Assembly: GCA_028823235.1 (NCBI GenBank)
Contig: JAPKBW010000009.1
Span: forward strand, 62,001 to 126,000
Length of the DNA: 64,000 bases
Origin: Longimicrobiales bacterium
Lineage (GTDB): Bacteria; Gemmatimonadota; Gemmatimonadetes; Longimicrobiales; Gaopeijiaceae
Direction: 5' to 3'
The notes beneath the pieces were generated by a model that saw only the letters and a list, made by a program, of their open reading frames with translations, did no database searches and had not been told where the DNA came from. Each line of letters begins with the position of its first letter. Within the stretch, counting starts at the first letter, position 1. Of the stretch, positions 10,331 to 18,664 are shown one piece after another. The position numbers and the translations under genes are program-made.

Positions 10331-10449
10331 GCGCACCAGAGCAGGTCGGTGTGTTGATGTCGGTCGTGCACACGACACCAGACCACGAATTTTAGTTGAG
10401 AAGGACCGAAGGCTTCGCAAGCAAGACAGGTGACGAAACGAAGGTAACG

Positions 10450-12066
10450 TCAGCCGCCCGGTTTCACGGTGAGCGTTGGCGCCCGCCTGGCCTCCGTGGC
10501 CTGCTCCAGCGCGAAGGCGAAGGCCAGAAGCTCGGCTTCGCTCCACATATCCCCAATGAACGCCAGCACGAAAGGAGTCCCATCTTCGAAGTAGCTGTAG
10601 GGCAAGGTCACCGTCGGTACGCCCAGGTCGTTGATGATGTTGCTCGGGATCTCGGCCCAGTTGTTGGGGGTGTAGTCCGGTCGTTCAGGATCTTCGACGA
10701 CGGGTCGATTCGGGGTCCCCGACTGAGGGAAGAAGAGGCCATCGAGATCGTTCTCTTCCAAAACTGAACGGAAGAGATTCCGGGTCTTGTAGCGCCACGC
10801 CTGATACGCGTCACCCTGCTCCGTCGCACTGGGGCGCGCCGGAGATGGCGGCCCGTTACCGCCTCGGCCCTGTCCGCGGCTGTAGACCTCACCGCTGAGC
10901 ATCTCCCACTCCTGGATGGAGGTGAAAGGAGCGCCTGACCCGAGTCCTTGCAAATACACGAACATGTCGTGAGTGCCCTGCGTGGGAACGTTCGTTCGCT
11001 CGCCGTAGACCTCCTTGAAGTCGCTATCTGCGAACGGGTCTTCAACGACCACTGCACCCAAACTCTGGAGCATGGTTACGGCATCATCGTAGGCGGTTTG
11101 GCTCAGCGGATCGAGTGGCAGAAAGTCGTCGCGCCAGCCAGTGCCAACGAGGCCAAAGCGCTTACCCTCGAGCGACGCCTGTCCCAAGGCCGCCACATAT
11201 CCGCCCTCCGGCATGTGCCCTTGTGAAGCAAAGGTCGCGAGGTCTTCGGTGGTCGGTCCTGCGAGAATGTCCAGTGTGATTGCCGCATCCATTACCGTCT
11301 TCGCGATCGGCCCTACCACATCAACGTAGGTACCGCTCAGCGGTACAACCCCCTCGATCGGGACAAGTCCGTATGTGGGCTTCACACCTACCAGTCCCTG
11401 AGCAGATGCCGGGTTCTGAATGGAGCCACCCGTCTCCGTCCCCAGCCCGAGCACCGCAAAGCTCCCGTTTACAGCCGTCGCCGTCCCCCCGCTCGACCCG
11501 CCCGGCACCTTGTCGACGTTGTATGGGTTGAGCGTCATGCCGGCGACAGTGCTGTTGGTCCGCGTGCCGTGGCCGGCGAAATCGGGAAGGTTGGTCTTGC
11601 CGAGAATGATCGCCCCGGCGGCACGCAGTCGCGTGACCACGGCTGCGTCATCGTCTGGCACCATATCCACGCCACCCATCCGGCTGCTGAAACCCTCCCA
11701 GCCCGCCGTGGTCACGAGTCCGCCATAGTCGATGTTGTCCTTGATGACGACCGGCACACCGTGCAGAGGGCCTCGCGGCCCAGAACCGGCATACTCCACA
11801 TCGAGCGCTTCAGCGATCGACAGCGCGTCGGGATTCATCGAAATGAAGGCGTTGTAATACCCCTCGTAGGCAGTGATGCGAGAGAGGAACGCCCGTGTGA
11901 GTTCGACAGCCGTGAAGGCGCCCGAGGCATAACCTTCCTGGACGTCTTCGACTGTGAGCTCGACGACGTTGATCTCCTGAGAAACTGCCTGAACCGGCGA
12001 GAGCGTCGCGGCCGCCATGGCGACCGCGAGCGCTCCACACCTGATAAGACTCAAACTATTTGCCAC
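10450..12066 (-). CDS. Secreted amidase (amidase signature family)
   Basis: This is an amidase-signature hydrolase, related to GatA and peptide amidases, that cleaves carboxamide bonds. It has an N-terminal Sec signal (ALAVAMAAATLSPVQAVSQ), so it acts outside the cytoplasm and is not the tRNA amidotransferase. The Ser-cisSer-Lys triad is visible: K109 (VVIKDNIDYGG), S191 (VPGGSSGGTATA) and S215 (GTETGGSIQNPAS). Length is 538 residues. Its start overlaps the end of the M20 gene by 11 bases, so the two are coupled. The substrate is unknown; the neighbouring AbgB-like enzyme suggests N-acyl or peptide amides. Confidence 0.92.
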   Translation of the reverse strand: MANSLSLIRCGALAVAMAAATLSPVQAVSQEINVVELTVEDVQEGYASGAFTAVELTRAFLSRITAYEGYYNAFISMNPDALSIAEALDVEYAGSGPRGPLHGVPVVIKDNIDYGGLVTTAGWEGFSSRMGGVDMVPDDDAAVVTRLRAAGAIILGKTNLPDFAGHGTRTNSTVAGMTLNPYNVDKVPGGSSGGTATAVNGSFAVLGLGTETGGSIQNPASAQGLVGVKPTYGLVPIEGVVPLSGTYVDVVGPIAKTVMDAAITLDILAGPTTEDLATFASQGHMPEGGYVAALGQASLEGKRFGLVGTGWRDDFLPLDPLSQTAYDDAVTMLQSLGAVVVEDPFADSDFKEVYGERTNVPTQGTHDMFVYLQGLGSGAPFTSIQEWEMLSGEVYSRGQGRGGNGPPSPARPSATEQGDAYQAWRYKTRNLFRSVLEENDLDGLFFPQSGTPNRPVVEDPERPDYTPNNWAEIPSNIINDLGVPTVTLPYSYFEDGTPFVLAFIGDMWSEAELLAFAFALEQATEARRAPTLTVKPGG

Positions 12067-13738
12067 CCGGACCCCGCTCGCCTGAACCGGGGATCACGCC
12101 ATCTACCTCAGGCTGAGCTTCATCATCCTCGGAAACCGGACGTGTCCTGATCGTCGGGTACTCGATTCCGAGTTGCTCGAGATACGTGTCGAACTTCGAG
12201 GCGTCGTAGTAGAACGGGCGCATCCGTTCGCGCCATGCACCCATGATGCCCTCGTTCAGCCAGATCGCGGGCTGATCCGTCTCAGCGATGAAGGGGATGT
12301 ACTCCGTATCGACGGTCTGGACGTCGTTGAAGTACGCCCACGCTGCCTCGACTGTCTCGCCATCGAGGAACAGATCCAGGAGCGTCAGCGCCTGTGCCTG
12401 CGCACCAGCGACGCCGCCCTTGTGCGCGATCGGGGTCGCCATCGCGATGCCATTCGCCCAGTTGTGCCCGGGACCGCCTCGCATGTTCGACGGATAGCCC
12501 ATGGTCACGGTCGGCATATTCCAAGAAATGTCGCCGATGTCGTCTGACCCACCACCGAGAGACAGGGACAGATCGACCGGCCCCCTCAGCTCACCGACAA
12601 TCGTGTCGAGTCCGGTCACCTCGACATTCATCTCTGCCTGGAATGCCTCGGCGAACCGAACGTCGTCCGCGTCCCAGTCGGGCATGCCGACTCTCTCAAT
12701 GTTTGCGTAGGTGGCTTCTGCGACTGGCTTACTGAAGTGCCTGCCCCACGCGGACCCGACCGTCATGATCGTGTCGATGGTGGTACCCGTCATCAGTGCT
12801 GCGCCCTGAGCCATCAGCGCGGCAGCGTCGTACTGCTCTTTCGTCAGATCATAATCCCGCTCGCGAAAGTAGAACCAGATCGTGGCCGTCTGGGGCACGA
12901 CATTCGGCTGATCGCCACCCTCGACGATGATGTAGTGCGAGCGGGCTGCCGGGCGCAGGTGCTCACGCTTGAACTCCCAGGCCGAAGCCATCAGCATGAC
13001 CGCATCGAGCGCGGAGCGGCCTCGCCACGGCGAGCCAGCCGAGTGCGCGGTCTCACCTGTGAATCGGTATTGAACGGACCAGAGCGCGTTGCCGCCGGCC
13101 TGCCCCCAGCCCACGCCAAAGCCGCTGCTGACGTGGGTGAAGAGGTTCACGTCGACGTCGTCGAAGACACCCTCACGCACGAAGAACGCCTTGGAGGCGA
13201 CCTGCTCCTCTGCAACGCCCGGCCAGAGCAGGAGCGATCCGTTGATATTTTCTCGCTCCATGATCTCTTTCACGGCGAGGGCGCCCACGATATTAACGGC
13301 CTGACCCGAGTTGTGGCCTTCGCCGTGCCCCGGAGCCATTCCAAGGATCGGATCGCGATACGCCACGCCGGGCTTCTGATTTGACTGGGGAATCCCGTCG
13401 ACATCAGAACCCAGCGCGATCACCGGCTCGCCCGTCCCGTTGGACCAGCGGGCGGTCCAGGCCGACGGCATGCCTGCGACACCAAGCTCGATGTCGAAGC
13501 CTTCGTCTTCCAGAAGTCCGGTGAGGTATGCCTGAGTCTCGAACTCCTGCATGCCGAGCTCGGCGAACGAGAAGAGATGGTCGATGATCTCTTGGACGAG
13601 CTTTGCATTGTCCTGAACCATCTCCATCGCCTCGTCCTTCAGGTCGTCGAGACGAGGATCCGCCTGAGCATCCACGTTCAGGGGGAGAAGGGTCAGGCCG
13701 AGTAGCGCGGCGGCGAGACGAAGGATCGATGAACGCAT
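12056..13738 (-). CDS. Secreted AbgB-like M20 amidohydrolase (copy 1)
   Basis: The protein is related to subunit B of p-aminobenzoyl-glutamate hydrolase (M20D metallopeptidases). It has a signal peptide (LRLAAALLGLTLLPLNVDAQ). Landmarks are GSDVDGIPQ (110-118), APGHGEGHNSGQ (135-146), WPGVAEEQ (172-179) with the catalytic Glu pair, and SDDIGDISWNMPTV plus GGPGHNWANG near the C-terminus. In AbgB and M20D enzymes the second block reads GCGHN with a metal-binding cysteine; here the cysteine position is E140. A close paralogue lies at 18.7-20.3 kb with the same substitution. It is followed by an overlapping amidase gene, suggesting a joint degradative role. Confidence 0.9.
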   Translation of the reverse strand: MRSSILRLAAALLGLTLLPLNVDAQADPRLDDLKDEAMEMVQDNAKLVQEIIDHLFSFAELGMQEFETQAYLTGLLEDEGFDIELGVAGMPSAWTARWSNGTGEPVIALGSDVDGIPQSNQKPGVAYRDPILGMAPGHGEGHNSGQAVNIVGALAVKEIMERENINGSLLLWPGVAEEQVASKAFFVREGVFDDVDVNLFTHVSSGFGVGWGQAGGNALWSVQYRFTGETAHSAGSPWRGRSALDAVMLMASAWEFKREHLRPAARSHYIIVEGGDQPNVVPQTATIWFYFRERDYDLTKEQYDAAALMAQGAALMTGTTIDTIMTVGSAWGRHFSKPVAEATYANIERVGMPDWDADDVRFAEAFQAEMNVEVTGLDTIVGELRGPVDLSLSLGGGSDDIGDISWNMPTVTMGYPSNMRGGPGHNWANGIAMATPIAHKGGVAGAQAQALTLLDLFLDGETVEAAWAYFNDVQTVDTEYIPFIAETDQPAIWLNEGIMGAWRERMRPFYYDASKFDTYLEQLGIEYPTIRTRPVSEDDEAQPEVDGVIPGSGERGPGGK

Positions 13739-13797
13739 GAGACGGTCTCCGGTGTTCAGCTGGTGCAGCTTGATGAAACAGAAAGAGATAGGTCGTT

Positions 13798-15471
13798 CTA
13801 CTGGTCGAGTGCTGGCCGACGCTTGTGCCAGTCGGTGCTTTTCTGGAATGCGTGCGCCAGATTCAGAATCTTGTCATCGGCGAAAAGGTCGCCCAGGATC
13901 GTCGTGGTCAACGGCATGGTGGTCGGACTGTCTGCTTCCGCATCGCGAACGCCGAAGCCGTACTGGACAATCGCAGCCGGGTGTCCGGTCTGGTTGGTGA
14001 GCCCGACTTCTCCTCGCCCTGACACGAACATGTCGAAGCCGTCCATGGCGGCCTGCACCTCTTTCATGAGAATCAGCCGACGGCGCTGACTCTGGACATA
14101 GTCGAGAGCGAGCGTGGCTCGCCCCCTGCGGAATCGACCCCGCCGCCGAGCCTCACGCGATTCGAGGCCGTCAGGGATGAGCTCGGGCTCGACCCCATCA
14201 GGTGCGACATGGAAATCGAAGGCCGCGGAGGACTCGACTCCCAGCGAGTTCGAACTGCCTTGCGGCATCTCGTTCATCTCGCGTAGCTCGACCCCCATGT
14301 CTTGAAGCTGTTGGAGGAATTCCTCAGGCGCGTCCTCGTCGTATCCGATTCGGTACGTGCTTAGATCGGCGTCCGGATCAAAAGCAAACGGCGCTGTCAT
14401 CGATGCGGGATCGTTCTCGCTCGCGCCGTGCAACTCGTTGAAGACGATCGCGCAGTCCTCAATGTTGCGACACATGGGGCCAGCCTTGTCCATGCTCCAC
14501 GAAAGCACCATCCCACCGTAGCGGCTGACGCGTCCGAAGGTGGGCCGGAGGGCCGACAATCCATTTCGCCGTGCGGGTGAGACGATCGATCCCTGGGTCT
14601 CCGTCCCGATGGCAAACGCGACCGTCGCCGCCGCCGTTGCCGACCCCGGACCCGCTGACGAGCCACTAGAGCCTTCTTCCGGATTCCACGGGTTCCTGGT
14701 CTGGCCACGGAACCAGCGGTCGCCGGAAGCGAACTCACCCGTCGCCAGCTTGGCGATGAGAACGGCTCCTTTCTCGCGGAGCTTCACCACGATGTCCGCG
14801 TCCTCATCAATCATCCGATCGGCAAACGCATCGGAGCCCCAGGTGGTGCGTGTGCCAGCCACCATGAAGAGGTCCTTCACGCCGTACGGAATGCCGTGTA
14901 GCGGGCCGCGGTTGTTCCCATTTCGCAGATCCAGGTCGGCCTGCTGCGCCTCTTCCATGGCCCGGTCTTCGAGAATCGACACAGCGCAAAGCAACACCGG
15001 GTCATACCGCTTCATGCGTTCGAGGTAGATCTCGGTGAGCTCGACCGATGACATGTGACCGCCCTGAATGAGGGCTGAGAGACGATGCACCGGGAGAAAC
15101 GCGACATCCGCCGCGTCACCCGGAACCGCTCCTCGCCACGGCTCGATCGGAATCACGTGTCGTGCGAACGGATCGATGCCCTCGTCGTGCCACTTCTGGT
15201 ACAAAGCGCCGGTTCCACCCGGATAAGCCTGGTAGACCGACGCAGGATGCTCACCGTTCCCGAGCGGCACGGGGGGAGGCCCCTCTTGCGACTGCTCTGC
15301 GATGGCTCGGACCAAGGCCGATGCCCGTACGGGGTCGGTCTCGCGAGCGAGCAACTCGGTGGGGGACACGACCCCCGCCAGGGCAGATGCGGCCGCGGCC
15401 TTCAAGAAAGAGCGGCGCTCGAGCTTCTCAAGTCGCTTCAAGAGATCTGTCGTGGTCCGGTGAGCGCCCAT
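13798..15471 (-). CDS. Tat-exported amidase
   Basis: This is a second amidase-signature enzyme, of a different subgroup from the one at 10.5 kb. The start is the ATG at 15471, preceded by AGAGGAAG; this gives an N-terminus with a twin-arginine signal, RRSFLKAAAASALAG, near residues 19-33. The catalytic regions are PYGVKDLFMVAG (Lys), EEGSSGSSAGPGSATAA (cis-Ser) and GTETQGSIVSPA (nucleophile Ser). The product of about 557 residues has an unusual N-terminal part before the domain (VPLGNGEHPASVYQAYPG). The gene is 59 bases upstream of M20 copy 1. Substrate unknown. Confidence 0.9.
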   Translation of the reverse strand: MGAHRTTTDLLKRLEKLERRSFLKAAAASALAGVVSPTELLARETDPVRASALVRAIAEQSQEGPPPVPLGNGEHPASVYQAYPGGTGALYQKWHDEGIDPFARHVIPIEPWRGAVPGDAADVAFLPVHRLSALIQGGHMSSVELTEIYLERMKRYDPVLLCAVSILEDRAMEEAQQADLDLRNGNNRGPLHGIPYGVKDLFMVAGTRTTWGSDAFADRMIDEDADIVVKLREKGAVLIAKLATGEFASGDRWFRGQTRNPWNPEEGSSGSSAGPGSATAAATVAFAIGTETQGSIVSPARRNGLSALRPTFGRVSRYGGMVLSWSMDKAGPMCRNIEDCAIVFNELHGASENDPASMTAPFAFDPDADLSTYRIGYDEDAPEEFLQQLQDMGVELREMNEMPQGSSNSLGVESSAAFDFHVAPDGVEPELIPDGLESREARRRGRFRRGRATLALDYVQSQRRRLILMKEVQAAMDGFDMFVSGRGEVGLTNQTGHPAAIVQYGFGVRDAEADSPTTMPLTTTILGDLFADDKILNLAHAFQKSTDWHKRRPALDQ

Positions 15472-15637
15472 AAGTCTTCCTCTGGTGTGTCTCCTGGGCT
15501 GAGGATGCCGGGCCATGGGTGACCCGGCAAGATCAGCGTCCTAAGATAAGGATCTTCGCGAACACGACGACGTGAACCGGGGCGAACGGAAACGGGACAA
15601 AAATGGGACCGAACGCATACTTGGTCTCGCCGAAGCC

Positions 15638-16726
15638 CTACAGAAAGAGGGTAGCCTCGACCGCGAGGCCGGGGCCGAACGCAAGCGAGACACAGGGAAG
15701 GTCGGCACCCTCAGTACGCATTCGGTCGATAATAAAGAGGATGGTCGGGGACGACATGTTTCCGTTCTCGGCCAGAACCGATCGCGACACCGAGGTGTGG
15801 TCGCGGGACAGTCCCAGGGCGGTCTGCACCGACGTGAGAATCCTCGGACCGCCCGGATGTACCGCCCATGACGCGATGTCAGCGATCGCCAACCCGTGCT
15901 CACCAAGCCACTGAGCGAGCCACGACTTCAGATTGGCCTCGATGAGGATCGGAACCTGCGCCGAGAGCGTCATCCGGAAGCCGTGGTCGCCGACACGCCA
16001 CGACATCGCGTCCTCGGAATCCGCCATGAGAAAAGTACCCGTGGCCCGGACTCGCCACGGATCGTCGGTATCAGTCGACCGTCCCACCAGGGCCGCCGCG
16101 CCATCCCCGAACAAAGCGTTGGCAACCAGCATGTCCGGGTCCCACCCGTAGGCGAAATGGAGCGTACACAGCTCGACCGCGCACAGAAGAGGCACGGCAT
16201 CAGGGTCAGCCTCGACGAACGAACGCGCCGCGCGAAGGCCGTTCAGGGCGCCGTGACAACCCATGAACCCGACATTTGTGCGCTCGGCTGTTCGGGAGAG
16301 ACCCAGTTGGTCGACCAATGCGGTGTCGACGCCCGGTGACACAAAACCGGTGCATGACACCGTGATCAGGTGAGTGATCTCCTCGGGTCGGGTGTCACTC
16401 GCGAGCAGCGCCCTCCCGGCGGCCGCAACGGCCAGCCCAGGCGCCGCAGTCTCGTAAACGCCCATTCGGGCCGACGTCGAAGGGCCGCAGTCCTGCTCGT
16501 CACGTGCATGCGGATAGAAACTGAGGCGCTCCTCGAGTGGCCCCTCGGACGCACGCAAAAGGACCGACCGTCGGGTCTTGATCCCGGACCGGCGATAGAG
16601 CGCGCGGAGGACGCGAGCGCGTTTGTCGTCGACGACTCCGAAGCTTCGCTGCAGGTCGACGGCCTGCGCCTGGGTGATGCTGTGTTCAGGTACTGCTGTT
16701 CCGATTCCATCGATTCGCATCATCAT
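15638..16726 (-). CDS. Type III polyketide synthase (chalcone/stilbene synthase family)
   Basis: This homodimeric thiolase-fold enzyme condenses malonyl-CoA onto an acyl-CoA starter, commonly giving alkylpyrones or alkylresorcinols in bacteria. The 362-residue protein has the Cys-His-Asn triad: C157 (GFMGCHGALNG), H290 (WAVHPGGPRIL) and N323 (ENGNMSSPTI), with the terminal loop AFGPGLAVE in place of GFGPG. Its start overlaps the FAD oxidoreductase stop as ATGA. With the methyltransferase it forms a tight three-gene cassette, comparable in enzyme classes to the Streptomyces griseus srsABC phenolic lipid operon, though the methyltransferase type differs. Confidence 0.93.
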   Translation of the reverse strand: MMMRIDGIGTAVPEHSITQAQAVDLQRSFGVVDDKRARVLRALYRRSGIKTRRSVLLRASEGPLEERLSFYPHARDEQDCGPSTSARMGVYETAAPGLAVAAAGRALLASDTRPEEITHLITVSCTGFVSPGVDTALVDQLGLSRTAERTNVGFMGCHGALNGLRAARSFVEADPDAVPLLCAVELCTLHFAYGWDPDMLVANALFGDGAAALVGRSTDTDDPWRVRATGTFLMADSEDAMSWRVGDHGFRMTLSAQVPILIEANLKSWLAQWLGEHGLAIADIASWAVHPGGPRILTSVQTALGLSRDHTSVSRSVLAENGNMSSPTILFIIDRMRTEGADLPCVSLAFGPGLAVEATLFL

Positions 16727-17913
16727 TGAGCCACTCCATGAGGCGTGGGACGAGCGCTGCGAGACCCCGCACGAACCAAGAGACGGGCGAGACCGGGCTG
16801 CGCCGCCAGCACACGGATCGCTGCGCGTGTCCAGGCCGGGCGCCGCAGGGCTTTAGCCATTCCTCTGCAGAACCACTGGGCACGCCCCACCCCCCTCCGA
16901 TGCACTCTTGTCCATTCACGGCCCAGGCGATCGTCCCATCGCTCGACCGCGCTGGCGACATAGGGGGCCGAGTCGACCGCGGAAGCGAGCGCCCACCCCA
17001 TCCCTTCTCCCGTGAAAGGCTCGACATATCCCGCTGCGTCTCCGATCCGAAACAGTCGTGGACTGGCGATCTCGAAGCTGCCGCGCGTAAGCAACGGCGT
17101 CCCTCGCCAGCCGGCGGACGGCCGTGCGCTGAGGGCAGGGAATCCGCTCTGCGCGAGGATTCCGTTAACGACCTCGGCCGGTGCGCGGCCGGTCTTCGCT
17201 CCGATCGCGGCGCCCACCGTGAGAGAGCCATCCTCATCGAGAACAAGCCCGACATACCCTTCTTTGCCGATGACCATATGCAGATTTCCAGGCAGGATCT
17301 CAAACGGGATTTGGTCGAACACCGCACCGACCCCCATGAAGGAGCCCGACGCTACCACGGGCCGGGCGGAGTCGAGCGTTCCCGCGAGCCCGGTGGCATC
17401 GACCACCACACGAGCACCAACAGTCGAGCACTCACCAGCCGTCCGCAGAGTGAGAGCGAGCCGTCCGGGCTCGTGTTCGAGTCTGATAGCTCCGGGAGCG
17501 GCACTCCGCTGATCCTGCGACGACACCACAGAGGCGGAGGTCCCTGGGCGAAAGTCCGCACCGGCCTCGACGGCTTCGGCCACAAGCGCGGTGTCCAGTG
17601 CTCGGCGAGACAGAGCCACGTTCCCATCGAGTGTTATGGTCGCATGCGAGCCGCTACTGCTCAGACGCAGAGTCGCGAGCGGAACCGCCCCGAGGTGTTC
17701 AGGGAGTTCTCCTAAGCCCACCGACCGCAGTACATCTTGTCCTGCGGGTCCCAAGCAGGCACCGCACACCTTCCAGCGCGGGAACGGGTCACGGTCCACC
17801 AGGAGGACTGACGCGCCGTTCGTGGCTGCCTGCCGGGCGGCCAGACTTCCTGCCGGCCCCGCGCCAACGACGACGACGTCCCACTCCTCGACCACTGGTT
17901 CTAGGGCTGTCAC
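16723..17913 (-). CDS. FAD-dependent oxidoreductase (UbiH / geranylgeranyl reductase-like)
   Basis: The protein is a group A flavin monooxygenase or reductase. The start is taken as the GTG at 17913, which overlaps the methyltransferase stop as GTGA; a GTG at 17949 is possible but would lie deeper in that gene. It has the dinucleotide-binding VVVVGAGPAGSLAARQAA, a PRWKVCGACLGP segment typical of the geranylgeranyl reductase group, the DATG motif and the FAD motif RLFRIGDAAGYVEPFTGEGM. About 396 residues. In the cassette it would oxidise or reduce the polyketide product, for example hydroxylating a resorcinol ring toward a quinone. Confidence 0.88.
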   Translation of the reverse strand: MTALEPVVEEWDVVVVGAGPAGSLAARQAATNGASVLLVDRDPFPRWKVCGACLGPAGQDVLRSVGLGELPEHLGAVPLATLRLSSSGSHATITLDGNVALSRRALDTALVAEAVEAGADFRPGTSASVVSSQDQRSAAPGAIRLEHEPGRLALTLRTAGECSTVGARVVVDATGLAGTLDSARPVVASGSFMGVGAVFDQIPFEILPGNLHMVIGKEGYVGLVLDEDGSLTVGAAIGAKTGRAPAEVVNGILAQSGFPALSARPSAGWRGTPLLTRGSFEIASPRLFRIGDAAGYVEPFTGEGMGWALASAVDSAPYVASAVERWDDRLGREWTRVHRRGVGRAQWFCRGMAKALRRPAWTRAAIRVLAAQPGLARLLVRAGSRSARPTPHGVAQ

Positions 17914-18638
17914 GGGCGGCGCCACCGAATCGTGAAGCGCTGCGGCCACCCCGTGTCGACCTTCGCACCGGAGAGGCCCGCATCCTCGCAGATTTTGCGA
18001 ATCTCACCCATTGAAAAAGCGCCGAAAACAGAGCGCAGTCCGTCCGTTCGAGCGACGTCGGATCGGGTCAGCGTGTGCAGCCCCACCCAGGCAAACAGAT
18101 AGCCGAGGCGCGTCCGCCGGAGATCCTGAATAAGAACTGATCGAGTTGTGGCCGCGGCCATCCGATTGAGGAGTGAGACCGCGTCTACCCGCGAGAGGTG
18201 ATGCAGGAAGAGCGACGAAGTGATGAGGCAATAGCCCTCGGGGAGATCACCTTCCAACGCGTCGAGTTTAAAGAGGTCGACAGAATCCGCGAGCCCTGCA
18301 TCACCGATGGTCCGACGCCCCTCCTCGAGAGCCACCGAACTGATGTCGCAGCCGCGAAGCTCAACCGAGATCCCGGAGCCCGCAGCCCGCCGTGCGACGT
18401 CCCGGAGGACATCACCACCACCGCACGCCACATCGAGAACGCGCACGGTCTCATTCCGCTCGGCGTAGAGCCTTTGGACTTCGTGCCAGACACGCAGGCC
18501 CCCGAACGAGACCCAGTTGATCCGTTCGAGGGCTTGGAGTGCCTCGAGGTGTCTGCCCCGGTCAAGACCGGGATCATCCATGAGCTCCGGCTGTCGGTCT
18601 CGTGACGAAATATCGACAACGGCAGTGCTCAGGAGCAA
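17910..18638 (-). CDS. Class I SAM-dependent methyltransferase
   Basis: The SAM-binding motif VRVLDVACGGGDVLRDVA, the acidic loop ELRGCDISSVALEEG and the post-motif region SSLFLHHLSRVDAV identify a class I methyltransferase, probably O-methylating a small molecule. The TTG at 18638 is preferred, with AAGG just upstream, because the segment RDRQPELMDDPGLD it includes looks like a conserved family start; an ATG at 18581 is the alternative. The gene is 26 bases after M20 copy 2 and overlaps the FAD gene, so it opens the PKS cassette. Substrate inferred from context only. Confidence 0.88.
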   Translation of the reverse strand: MLLSTAVVDISSRDRQPELMDDPGLDRGRHLEALQALERINWVSFGGLRVWHEVQRLYAERNETVRVLDVACGGGDVLRDVARRAAGSGISVELRGCDISSVALEEGRRTIGDAGLADSVDLFKLDALEGDLPEGYCLITSSLFLHHLSRVDAVSLLNRMAAATTRSVLIQDLRRTRLGYLFAWVGLHTLTRSDVARTDGLRSVFGAFSMGEIRKICEDAGLSGAKVDTGWPQRFTIRWRRP

Positions 18639-18664
18639 ACTACCTTACGCTCACCCGTGTCACT

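Noticed and set aside
16723-18638. Menaquinone or carotenoid synthesis as the role of the FAD and methyltransferase genes
   Set aside because: The tight overlap with a type III PKS and the absence of men, ubi or crt genes make polyketide tailoring the better reading.
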